64,000 nucleotides of DNA from Girardinichthys multiradiatus (lineage: Eukaryota; Chordata; Actinopteri; Cyprinodontiformes; Goodeidae): contig NC_061818.1 of assembly GCF_021462225.1 (NCBI RefSeq), positions 14,419,276 to 14,483,275 of the forward strand. Reading direction: 5' to 3'. Positions 45,335 to 56,935 of the stretch are shown piece by piece. Every line of letters begins with the position of its first letter. Position 1 is the first letter of the stretch. Position numbers and translations under genes: made by a program. Below the pieces are notes generated by a model that saw only the letters and a list, made by a program, of their open reading frames with translations, ran no database searches and was not told the DNA's origin.

Positions 45335-46350
45335 TTAATGACATAAGCTATGAATAATATCAGTTTTTCCAGACATTGTAACATTTTCCTCTGATTCTAC
45401 TTTTCTTTGTTGATAATCTGGAATCCTAATTAGACCTTCATCCCTTGATCTTTCTTTCTGTACATTTTTGACTGCTTCAGCATAGCTTATGTTTTTAGTT
45501 ATCTTAATTTGTTGAATTTCTTTTGCTTTCTTCCTTACCTCACATCCCCCGAATGTAACTCTATGTTTCCCTCCACAATTGCAACATTTTTCCTGCACTT
45601 CTTCCCCACAATCTTCAATTCTGTGATCTTCTCCACACTTTGGACATCTTTGTTTTCCTTTGCAGACAGCTGCTATATGACCATATCTCTGACATTTAAA
45701 ACATCTTAGTGGTGGAGGAATGAAAGGCCTCACAGAAAAACTCAGATATCCTATTTTAACATTTTGTGGCAACACCTTTTCTTCAAAGTCTATTAAAATT
45801 GACAGGCTTCCTACTCTTTATCCATTTACATTTTTTGTCAGTCTTTTGAGATTTTTTATCTTTGCACCAACAATGCTTTTTTTTAACTTGTCTATATCTT
45901 CCTCCAGAGGAATGCCATAAATTACCCCCGAATGATTTTATCTTCTCCTATAATCTTCCTCTCTGTCACCCTTTTCTTGCAAATGTTTTCAACTTGTAAA
46001 GCCTTTCTTCTTGGTTCTTCGGTTTTACACAACACCAGTATATTTCCATCTCTCAAGACCTTCACCATTTCAACATCTCCTATCTTTTTTTTTATTTCTC
46101 TAGATAGTGAAATAGGACTCAAGTTCTCTTTTTCTTCTTCATTTTTTATCTTTAATATTATTTTACATTCTTCCCTTCCAATTTTCCTCCTAACTACTCT
46201 CTCTTCTTCAGAACTGTTTTCTTCCAGCTCTCTTTTACTCCTTTGGCTGTCTAACAATTTCCCTTCTTCTGCTTTACCTCTTCCGCATCCTCTCCCTCTA
46301 CTTACTGGCGTCCATTCATCAAAGTCCATATTGTCCTCCTGTGTGTCCAT
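45335..46350 (-). pseudogene. I-type LINE ORF1 (nucleocapsid-like), frameshifted
   Basis: It starts MDTQEDNMDFDEWTPVSRGR (46350) and runs to 45922, then continues in another frame from 45775 to 45335 with two or three CCHC zinc knuckles. A Lys/Glu-rich N-terminal region precedes the knuckles. RNA-binding role by family. Confidence 0.85.
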
Positions 46351-46480
46351 TCTGAACCATTCACATACCAGTTTATGCCTTTTACTGCCACTTCCAAAAG
46401 TAAATAATTTCTACCACTGTGGGGTTCTAAGTAGACCAACGTTTTCAGATCGAAGTTTCGCGCTCCGCTCTACAGCTTGA

Positions 46481-48450
46481 ACTGATGGGTTTTTTTTGTT
46501 AAATTATAATTATATGTGGTCACCGTTAGTAAAGTTCCACTACAAAAATAACAGGAATATTTTGTGACACTGAAGCATTGTCACAACATAATTGGCACTA
46601 AATCTTATACCTAAATGGAGCCTTATTTGTAAGGATCATGTATTCAGTGAGTTTATGGGTTCTGCCCATTAAAACTTGCCAGATCCTCTCTGCTACTGAA
46701 AATGTAACTATAAATAGTTAACACAAATTACCTGTTAAACCGCCTTCCTATAAATTATAAAAGATATTATTGGCGTGGGACTTCATCTATGAACACCTTT
46801 CCCCAATAACTGTATGTAAATAGCAATAAAGATATTCAGTTTAACACAAAACGTTGCTTCTTTATTTAAAGTATAACATTTCTATTTTTTTTTTTTTTTT
46901 TTAGTTTGAACTTCCTGATACACCATAGGCACATGCATGGGTATTTGACACAATTCTTTACATAAACTATTTCTTTAAACTATATAATCAATAAAGTCTT
47001 TAGATGAAATATTACCCAGAGTGCTCAGATATATTGGTCTTCTGTTTATAACTTGAATTGTTTGAAAGTGTAGAAATATTACAAAACAATTCCTAAATAA
47101 ACGTATATGCGGTTTTATAAGACATGCTTTGGAATTAACTTGCCTTTGATTTCAGTGGTTTACACATTTATTTTTCAGCTGTTTCTAAGCGATGTAACAA
47201 AACTTATCAGGGAAGAAAGTTCAAATGGTGTTACTGTTTTCTTACTGTATGAACATTGTGGATATGGTATAGTGATGACATCACCTAATTCATTATGTCA
47301 GGGAGCATAACGAAAGGATCAAGCAGAAAAGTAATGTCACAGCTGTATATTAAAAAATAAAACTGCTGACAGACTTGATGCATGTATGTTTTCCACACCA
47401 TGTTTCAGTGGGGTATAAAATGTTGAATGCGTACAATGTTTGATCATGTTCCAAGTATCGTTGACGTTTGTGAGAAGTGTTTCTAGCATCAGAATTTCTT
47501 TGTGACACTTGGTTAAAGATTTAAACGTACTTAGAAACTCTCATGTTTGATAGAACATTGCTCCACAAGTTGAAACCTCTTTCTGGGTTTTTGGAAAATG
47601 TTTGTGATTTCTCTTCTCAGAGTGGATGTTTAATTATTTATGATCATATTGGCAGAAAACAATGTTACAACTTAAACTAGATCTACAAAGCTGAATATTT
47701 AATGGCAACAATTCACAAACAGATCTGACAACCCCCACTGACAAACCGAGAAAGCAACCTAAAAGTAGTTTACAGTTGTTCGACACAAATAGAATGTAAA
47801 GTGTCCTACAACAAATTATCTTCCTTCTCCTCTAAAACTAAACAAGCATGAGGAATTCTTTACAGAGCACTGAATCCCACACAAACTGGAAATCCAATGA
47901 AAGCAAGGTACTGGTCTCTTCCTGCTCACGTTTAACATGTTTTTACAAGCAAAACTAGTACTTGGATTTAACAAGTCCCAAAGTGCGGGGAAAATGCTAA
48001 AGAAAAAATGCAAGATCCTGTTCACATAGGCTGAACTCTGACAGAGGTTCTAATGACTAAACACATCCATATGTGCGCACATCTTTAAAAAGGTGTTGAT
48101 TCTTCAGAATAACTTCCGTTTTCAAATAGTCTGTCAATTTTTCCTTTAAATCCCTCTTTTGGAAAATTGCAGATAACTGTAGAGTAAAAATAAACCAAAT
48201 TTTATAAAAGAACACTTCCTACAACCCCTCTTTATGCCGATTTAAAATATCAACATTTCTTCATCCGGTCCAATTAACATTGGATTGGATCATCTATTAA
48301 CCTCCCGTTCCAAGTAATCATCTCAATGAAATGCGTAAAAAAATCAGTTTCATTAGAGAATATGGGCTGCTTGCCATTAGTGAGAACCACAGCTTTAATG
48401 TGAACACTGAGGACGTTCTAACGGCAGCAGATTCCTTTCAGATATCAGCT
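46481..48450 (-). other. Probable long 3' UTR of poldip3 / intergenic
   Basis: AT-rich sequence downstream of the poldip3 stop with no transposon signature. AATAAA occurs on the minus strand near 46863-46868, about 1.6 kb after the stop, so this may be a long 3' UTR. Confidence 0.35.
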
Positions 48451-51400
48451 TTATATCTTGATGCGGAGAGCGGTGGTCTGTGAGCTGGCGGCCTCGGTAG
48501 TGGAGGTGGACTGTGTGGTGGACTTGAACAGAGCTTTGAGAATGGTCTGAGGGTCCACTTCAGGAGTGGGCTGAGAGGAGGCTCGTTGACCGCTGGGACG
48601 GGACAGAGAAGGAGGCAGACCGTATTTCTTCGTGGTGCTGCTGCTGCCTGCTCCAGGGGTGTCACTGAGTCTCCTGTAGGAGAACAAAACTAACTGGTCT
48701 CTTCATACACAATACAGTTTTGGGTTTTCTTAAATTCATCTATGGCTAAAAAAATTAATTGGATTAATCAGTCAGTCATTTTCTACCGCTTATTCCATAG
48801 CGGGTTGCGGGGAAGCTGGTGCCTAACTCCAGCAGTCTATGGGCGAGAGGCAGAGTACACCCTGGACAGATCGCCATTCCATCGCAGGGCAACACACAAA
48901 CAACCACGCACACATTCATTCATACACCTAAGGGAAATTTAGAGAGACCAATTAACCTAACAGGCATGTCTTTGGACTGTGGGAGGAAGCCGGAGTACCC
49001 AGTGAGAACCCACGCATGCATGGGAGAACATGCAAACTCCATGCAGAAAGACCCCCGGCCTGGAATCGAACCCAGAACCTTCTTGCTGCAAGGCAACAGT
49101 GCTACCAACTGCGATTAATCGATTATTGAAATAATCATCTACTAATTTAGCAATTGAATAATTGCCAACTTCTTTGTCTGTAAATATGTCCTATCCAGAA
49201 CTCCTCAAGTTGCAACGTTTTAGCTTCACCCGATACAAAACCTGTAAAACATCTTATATTAAACACCTTTTGCAATCCGATTATTAATCGGTCAATCAAA
49301 AAAATTGTCAGATTAGCAAATTGATTGTTAGTTGCAGCCCTAAATTTGACCATCTTCCAGTTTACAGATAAACTGGAGTTCACAAAAACACAAAACTAGA
49401 AACTGAATGCAGAGGAAGATGAATTCTAATAAAGGAGATGAACTCACAGTAGAATCGGCTGATCAGAAGTGATGACGTTTCCCTGAATATGAAGGTTACA
49501 CTTCATGGGTTGGCCTGGCAGGGGTCAAGAAAAGATGAGGGAAACTGTGATTCTTAAAACAAAAATACAGCAGATTACCCAGAAGAAACATCCTAGCTAA
49601 AGTACAGGTCCTTCTCAAAATATTAGCATATTGTGATAAAGTTCATTATTTTCCATAATGTCATGATGAAAATTTAACATTCATATATTTTAGATTCATT
49701 GCACACTAACTGAAATATTTCAGGTCTTTTATTGTCTTAATATGGATGATTTTGGCATACAGCTCATGAAAACCCAAAATTCCTATCTCACAAAATTAGC
49801 ATATTTCATCCGACCAATAAAAGAAAAGTGTTTTTAATACAAAAAACGTCAACCTTCAAATAATCATGTAGTTATGCACTCAATACTTGGTCGGGAATCC
49901 TTTGGCAGAAATGACTGCTTCAATGCGGCGTGGCATGGAGGCAATCAGCCTGTGGCACTGCTGAGGTCTTATGGAGGCCCAGGATGCTTCGATAGCGGCC
50001 TTTAGCTCATCCAGAGTGTTGGGTCTTGAGTCTCTCAATGTTCTCTTCACAATATCCCACAGATTCTCTATGGGGTTCAGGTCAGGAGAGTTGGCAGGCC
50101 AATTGAGCACAGTGATACCATGGTCAGTAAACCATTTACCAGTGGTTTTGTCACTGTGAGCAGGTGCCAGGTCGTGCTGAAAAATGAAATCTTCATCTCC
50201 ATAAAGCTTTTCAGCAGATGCATGAAGTGCTCCATAATCTCCTGATAGCTAGCTGCATTGACCCTGCCCTTGATAAAACACAGTGGACCAACACCAGCAG
50301 CTGACACGGCACCCAGACCATCACTGACTGTGGGTACTTGACACTGGACTTCTGGCATTTTGGCATTTCCTTCTCCCCAGTCTTCCTCCAGACTCTGGCA
50401 CCTTGATTTCCGAATGACATGCAGAATTTGCTTTCATCCGAAAAAAGTACTTTGGACCACTGAGCAACAGTCCAGTGCTGCTTCTCTGTAGCCCAGGTCT
50501 GGGGAATGTGGCACCTGTAGCCCATTTCCTGCACACGCCTGTGCACGGTGGCTCTGGATGTTTCTACTCCAGACTCAGTCCACTGCTTCCGCAGGTCCCC
50601 CAAGGTCTGGAATCGGCCCTTCTCCACAATCTTCCTCAGGGTCCGGTCACCTCTTCTCGTTGTGCAGCGTTTTCTGCCACACTTTTTCCTTCCCACAGAC
50701 TTCCCACTGAGGTGCCTTGATACAGCACTCTGGGAACAGCCTATTCGTTCAGAAATTTCTTTCTGTGTCTTACCCTCTTGCTTGAGGGTGTCAATAGTGG
50801 CCTTCTGGACAGCAGTCAGGTCGGCAGTCTTACCCATGATTGGGATTTTGAGTGATGAACCAGGCTGGGAGTTTTAAAGGCCTCAGGAATCTTTTGCAGG
50901 TGTTTAGAGTTAACTTGTTGATTCAGATGATTAGGTTCATAGCTCGTTTAGAGACCCTTTTAATGATATGCTAATTTTGTGAGATAGGAATTTTGGGTTT
51001 TCATGAGCTGTATGCCAAAATCATCCGTATTAAGACAATAAAAGACCTGAAATATTTCAGTTAGTGTGCAATGAATCTAAAATATATGAATGTTAAATTT
51101 TCATCATTACATTATAGAAAATAATGAACTTTATCACAATATGCTAATATTTTGAGAAGGACCTGTAGTTCTAGAACCAACAACTCATAGGGCATGTGTG
51201 TTCTAGCCAGTGGCACTCACCGTCCAAGCAGCGATTGTTGTACCTCCTGTATGCACTGACAGCATCCTCTTTACGGACAAACACTACCTCAGCTACGCCC
51301 ACCTTTACCAGGCGCGCTCGCTTCAAAGCACCGCACACACAGAACAGTTCCTTTGGACAAACAGGCAGCACAACCACACCCGCTTTAGTCACTGCCGTTC

Positions 51401-54400
51401 TACAGCACTAAACATGTCACAAACTAGCAAACAGAAGAGATGAGAGTCAAAGACAAGCAGAATGATCGACTCACCAATATGTCCTCCTCAGTAACCCGGG
51501 AATGAAGGTTGGTCACGGTTATTTTAGTTCCCTCCAATGGGCTAAAAGTCAGCTAAAAAGAAAGTTGTTCCGTGTCAGTAATGAAACCTAATTATTGACC
51601 TGCCACATACATACTTCCTAGCTTTACATTTACAGTTATGCGACTTTAACAGAGAGCTGCACTGTGAAGCAAAGTAAACAAAGCTGTTTTTGGGGGTTTG
51701 TATTGATTCAGCCTTGGTCAGCTAACCTTAAAACGCCACCTGGAGATAATAGAAACTACGATGGTAAATATGAAGTATCCTTGTCAACCTGGGGGTTGAC
51801 TCTGGGGTAAAATCTTAACTTCCTATTCTAAACGGTTTTCAGATCATTGAAAACCTTCTAGAATAGGCAGGTTTGATAACCATTAAGGCATGAAAGTTAA
51901 GATTTTTAAATCTTTACATAAAATGTTCTGATCAGAGCTCCTGGGGCTTGAAGTCTTTTAATGAGTTGCCAGAAAAAATGTCAGTTTTCTCCAAATGCAT
52001 GTTGCCCTCCCCTATCTGTTGCTACTACAAATTAAAAAGCAGTTTGGCTATTAAACAGTAAACTGCACGAGCAACCAGAGGAGACCAACAGCTAATATAA
52101 GTTTAATTCACTTGTGTTACTCTAGAAAGAGCAAAGCATAAAAAATGACAGCATTCTGTTCTTGAAAACTACTACAGGTGTTCACTGTATTCCATATCAT
52201 GTATCAAAATCCAAATAAATAGTATGGTCCAAATGATTAGAACTGTAATAATCAGTGTTGCATTATATCAGCAGGAGTAAGAATGATTGTTGCGTTTCTG
52301 ATTTAAATACAAGCAATTTGATGATATATATTTCTGTTTTTGAATTTTTGATGTAAATACCCTAAAACCATGAAATTGTAATATCTTTACACAAGGTGAT
52401 ACTTTGACTCTCATACCAGCCCACTAATTTAGAACATGTAGCTTCTATGTAAGTTTCTTCTGCTAAGAATCCCAATTATTCTTTCAAGAAAAAAATATAC
52501 GTATACGACAGAAATACGCTGATATTTGGTGAATATAAATCTCCATCAAGATCAAAGTTCAAGTGTCGGGTGAAAAGTTATCTAATTGATTGATATAATT
52601 TAATAACACGTGAGATGTCTGTCTCCCAACATATAAATGTTGTTTAGGTGTTTCTTTTCACCCATGATATTTAAAAATATGTTTTATGGAGCTCTTCTTA
52701 AGAAAGTATAAAACTAAAACCATGATGATCTAGCTGGACTTGCAGGGATTCCTGTTTGTAACAGAAAAAAACTCAACATTGCTGGCTAAGTCAAGCTTTT
52801 TTAGGTTTCCACACAAAAACAATCTATGTCTCAAACAACTCATCTGATACAACAAATGTAAATATTGATGTTTTTTTCTTTAAGAATTCTTAATCATTAT
52901 AGATTTTTCCCCTCACAAAAGAAACTCAAACACTAACATAGTCGCCACATTCATTTAGTGAAGATAAGCCAGAGGATGAAGATGCGAAAAGAAAACACGG
53001 TTGTTTATAGATGCAAGCTTGAGTATGTACCAGAGGAGGAGTAGGCGTTGCAGTGCTGGTTTCTGCTGTGCTCTGCTGCAGAGTCCTGGACACCGGCTGC
53101 AAAGCTGCAGCAGAGGAACGGGCAGCAGCCGTGCTGGTGTTGGGCCGGGTGGGCGCCACCGGGACTGGAGGCCGTGGGGCCGTGTAGGCATCATTTTTTA
53201 CCACCTTAGTGATGGGGGCTGTCATGGAGAACATGGAGCCTACGGGGCCAGTCTGTATGAAGCATTTTTTATTTTATTTTATGTGGAAACCAGACACAGT
53301 TTGAGTAATGCTTCAAACATTTGGGTATTTATAAGATCGTCTTACCCGGGACTGTCCCATATTGTTGTCAGTTGTGATCTTTATTTGTTTGCTGGGGATG
53401 CTGCCGAGGTCATTTAAGGCAGGCTGAGAGAAACGATCATTTATTAAGCAGCACGTTTTGCACTGAAGATAAAACAAAATGAAAATGAAAACATATCTAC
53501 CTGCGTCATTCCACGAATTCCACTTAAGATCCCAGCTGGCCGTTGCTGAAAAGTGAGTCAGTCATTTTAAAACTGCTTTTTCGTCTACTTTTACAGTTCG
53601 AGATAAAAAAAAACAAAAAACTTTCTGCACCCTTACCTGGATGGTCTTTGTTATTTTTAGAGGTGGTTCAGCAGCTGCTTGCGTCTGTGTTCCTCCAATA
53701 CTCCTCTTAAGGCTCAGCCTATCGCGAGCATCCATTACTCGTACATTATTGCTCAGCTGTGGTGTTGTGCTGACTCTGGCATTCAGTCCTTGTACATTAG
53801 TGGTAAACTGCCTAGTATTCGCACTGGCAAGATTACTGTTGGTTTGTATCTGTATCTGTGGCACTGGCGTCTTGCCTTGCAGTTGTTGCGTTATCGCTGC
53901 CTTTAGTGTGGTCTGTGCAGGGGTGCCAAACTGACTTTGCCCCTGTTTGCGTGAGTTAATCATCTGCCGAGCATCCTGCACACCTCCTGCCCCTCCCCTG
54001 CCACGGATTTTGAACCGAGCATCTTTTTGAACTAACTTCTCTCTGGCATCCTTCACTTGAAAACCTGATGAGAGATAGAAAAGAAGTTGATGGCTAAAAT
54101 GATTTTAATCCTTCAACTGTTTACATCCTTGTTTAATAACAAACCTTACCTGTTCCTCCTCCCAGGCGTTGTCTTGCATCATTGATCCCAATTTTTTGCC
54201 TGGCATCAAAGTTTTTACTGTCCCCTCCTCCAACCCGTCCAAACATGGGCCTAAAGCAAACAAACAATCTATAAATAAAACAGCATAACTCTCACATGAA
54301 AATAGAGAGTCCCTCACATCTACATGGCAAAATCCCATAGATAGATAGATTATTCCAGTTGGAGCGACTCTTAACTGCCCTTGATCATGTAAAAGAAAGA

Positions 54401-55164
54401 AAAGAGACAACATGGGTTAAATGATCTGCTATAGTATTGTGATGTATCATAATTGTTTTTCTCTATTTTGTCCCTAACCTTAAACCCGTGTTGTTTTTTT
54501 ATTTGTATTTTTAAGTCAAAGGGAGACAAACCTGTAATAAAAACCTTCACAGACCAAATTTGTGATTTTAGTCTTAATATTGTTTGATTGGCCGAATTTT
54601 AACCAGCAACCGGTGCGGGATCAGTTTTGGCCATCACTTTGTTACTTTTTGGCACAACACTGGTTGATGTTAATATAGCTCGCATACACATATAGGCTGG
54701 AGCAGGGCCTGTAGCAACCACATTTCTTCAAGAACTGGTAGCAGAAACAAAATTTAAAAAATAAATATTAGCGGAGCAAATCGAAATAGGGCGGTACAAA
54801 CAAGACAACAAGCAAACACGATCTTATACTGCAAGCATGGGCTTTTAATGCCCCACCAAAACAATTAGGTATTATGCATTGGAATTATTCGTGTTTTTTT
54901 CAACTTAAAGGGTTCGTTTCTAGAGGCCTCTTGCTAATGGTTGCTACTTAGCTTAATGTTTAGCATTCTGTTGCTGCCACACGTAACAACGAACAAACAG
55001 CAGCTCTATTTTATTGTTATTCTTTCAAAATTCCCACAAAAAGGCTTTATAGATTCCTCATTTAAAGTATTTACACCTTAACTACATTTTACGTACCGTT
55101 TAGCTGGAGCTTTAAGGTTAATTCCGCGCCGCCGTATAACTTCATCCAACGAGACGTCTGCCAT
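48451..55164 (-). CDS. poldip3: Polymerase delta-interacting protein 3 (SKAR/PDIP46), 10 coding exons
   Basis: Exons: 55164-55097, 54250-54150, 54064-53637, 53545-53501, 53423-53346, 53252-53031, 51552-51475, 51350-51221, 49514-49448, 48673-48451. They total 1440 nt (479 aa; human 421), in phase throughout. The start is MADVSLDEVIRRRGI. Repeated 'DAR.K' motifs follow (FDARQKIGINDARQRLG, VKDAREKLVQKDARFKI, VMDARDRLSLKRS). An RRM at residues about 315-390 includes GTKITVTNLHSRVTEEDI, ELFCVCGALKRARLV and NNRCLDGQPMKCNLH. The C-terminus EVDPQTILKALFKS matches the human one. POLDIP3 binds the exon-junction complex and S6K1, and acts in mRNA export and translation in nucleus and cytoplasm. Exon 3 is longer and Gln/Thr-rich here. 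Intron 8 carries Tc1 copy E and intron 9 a SINE. Confidence 0.96.
48765..49112 (-). repeat. tRNA-headed SINE (370-bp type), copy 3
   Basis: Same as 10315-10683 but its head end stops at accaactgcg (49112), so the A box and the first bases of the tRNA head are missing. Located in poldip3 intron 9. Confidence 0.85.
49605..51165 (-). mobile_element. Tc1-like transposon, copy E (complete, inactive)
   Basis: 1561 bp between TA dinucleotides, with the family's inverted repeats. The transposase frame is broken by small deletions near 50220 (agcagatgcatgaag) and near 50311 (ggcacccagacc). It lacks the 42-bp linker segment. It lies in poldip3 intron 8, 56 bp upstream of exon 8 on the + strand, that is, just past that exon's donor. 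Confidence 0.95.
49880..50837 (-). pseudogene. Tc1-like transposase, copy E (frameshifted)
   Basis: The N-terminal half is open from 50837 to about 50310 and starts [12 protein letters not shown]. The C-terminal piece (50110-49880) keeps [12 protein letters not shown] and ends GFPTKY. Intervening deletions remove the frame. Confidence 0.9.
51553..53030. other. poldip3 intron 6, no gene or recognised repeat
   Basis: About 1.5 kb of AT-rich sequence with no open frame of note. Confidence 0.4.
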
Positions 55165-55200
55165 TTTCTCATACACTGCAACCACTGCGCGTGCGCGTCA
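55165..55200 (-). promoter_or_regulatory. poldip3 core promoter with NRF1-like site
   Basis: tgcgcgtgcgcg at 55186-55197 is an alternating CpG palindrome close to the NRF1 consensus, 22 bp upstream of the start codon and within a short CpG-rich patch. No TATA box. Confidence 0.45.
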
Positions 55201-56050
55201 CAGAATATTTTCACTATCATTATGGACACCGCTTTAGACCAAAAAGGACAAAATGAGTTTCTGTGGAAACAATATCGTTTTGTTTATACTTTACAGTTTT
55301 AGACATTTTACTATCACAGACCTGAAAATTAAGAATAGCACACCGTTAACTTTTAAAAGCAGCCCTCTTACTACTGAATAATCTGTTATTGGTTACTCTT
55401 GAAGAGGTCCACAAAAATTGGGATTACCCATGAGGCTTTGCGCCCCTTGTTTGATAAATACATATAAAAGTCGGCCAACTAAAACGATTTACGTCTATTT
55501 GTGTACATTGTTTTAAAACAATATTCCTTAGTATATTTGAGATATTAGTATAAATGTAATTGTTTACCAGTGTTTCGCTTTCATGCTGCACCCTAACTGA
55601 GAATGCTATGGCAAGATGTCTATAGCTGCTGATCGACGCTCTATTGTTATGCCTTAAACTGATGAGTAAGGAAAATAACGATGCGGGGTGACGCCCGTAT
55701 CCTCGTCAACTATACGAGAGGAATTTTTGAAAGGGCATAGGTCTGCCTGTAGAGGTGACTCGCTTACTTTGCGAGATGCCTCGCTGGACCAGGACCTTCC
55801 CCGGTCCCAAAGCTTGTAAATGTAACACAGAAGAAATTTGCTGACAAAGAAGTCATTAGGATCAAGACACATTCATCTCTCAGACTAGGATCATAAATTG
55901 GTCCATATTCAGCACAATATCACACTTTCAATGACTACTGCAGTTTCGAAATTATTTAACACCTGAATAACATTCCTTGTAAAAAGCACACATTTGTAAA
56001 TCAGTTGTGTTGATGCAACATTAAGATATCAGCTGGCAGAACTCTCACCA
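55201..56050. other. Intergenic, no gene seen
   Basis: Upstream of poldip3. The short open frame at 55654-55872 has no family resemblance. Confidence 0.35.
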
Positions 56051-56059
56051 GGTAGTTTG

Positions 56060-56600
56060 AAGAGCTCCAGGCCTGAACTCTTAGATGTACAAAAGAAAAA
56101 ACAGCCACCCCCAATTGTTCAGTTATGTAAATGACCCAAAGAGGCTTTGGAATTGTGTTTCATGGAAGGATGGATCAACACCAGAACTTTTCTGGCCGAA
56201 GGATTAGCAGTGTATCTGAAGGAGGAAGAATAAAGCATACACTGAAAGGAAAACCCTGCCTTTATGGAAAGGAAGTGGCTCAGTTATGCTCTGGGGCCTT
56301 CTTCTGACACTGGAAACCAGCAACTTGTGAAGTGCAGGATGATTCAATTACGTGTCAGGAAATTCCAGAAGAAAAAAATCATTTCGACTGTGAGGAAGCT
56401 GAAGCTTAGACATAAGTATCTCAAAGTCCACCAAGCCTTACTTTCAGATGAACCACTGGAAGATACCAGAGTGGCCATCATAGCTGGCTCATTTAAACTC
56501 TATTAAAATCTCTGGTGGGGTTGTAAGAAACATGGAGGTCCTTGCACACGAGCAGTAGGGTAATAAGCTACCTGCAGCAGACATCTGCATGCATTTTTAG
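56060..56600 (+). mobile_element. Degenerate Tc1-like relic
   Basis: The + strand contains a 'GSGSVMLWGLL'-type stretch around 56265-56300 (gaagtggctcagttatgctc) preceded by degraded upstream motifs. Boundaries uncertain. Confidence 0.45.
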
Positions 56601-56935
56601 TTTTTGTGCTTGTTGAGGAACAGTAAGAATACATTACCAAATGTGACACATAATAATTGCTCAGACTAGACAAAGAGTGAGAATGTGTTTCAAATAGAGA
56701 AATGCCAAATATGACTTTGTCCTTTTTTTCTGAAAATTATACTAACACAATACATTGTTATCCATTAGCGACACATTATAATAGTTGATAAAGTGGTAAG
56801 ACATTTATTAACATTCATACCTTAGATGTAGAAAGGTCAAATCTGAGCTGAAGTACTTTACTCTGAACAAAGATTCTTTACCACATATTTGCATATTTAT
56901 AAAACTAGTATTGCATCTGCCAAATTACAAAAAAA

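Larger units (their letters stand above)
41352..46480 (-). mobile_element. I-type (RNase H-bearing) LINE, full-length but decayed
   Basis: About 5.1 kb on the minus strand. ORF1 has CCHC zinc knuckles (CFKCQRYGHIAAVC, CPKCGEDHRIEDC). ORF2 has an APE-type endonuclease, RT, RNase H (YTDASKT, WVPAHVGVVGNEKAD) and a terminal Cys-rich motif (CDHCGEEETIEHVILKC). The 3' end is the cttcttcttcttcc...gcgccaccgac stretch near 41361-41430. RNase H plus a CCHC ORF1 fits the I/Nimb clade. Several frameshifts and stops make it dead. Confidence 0.9.

Noticed and set aside
45932..46480. 182-aa + strand ORF (Ser/Phe/Leu-rich)
   Set aside because: Antisense of the Lys/Glu-rich LINE ORF1.
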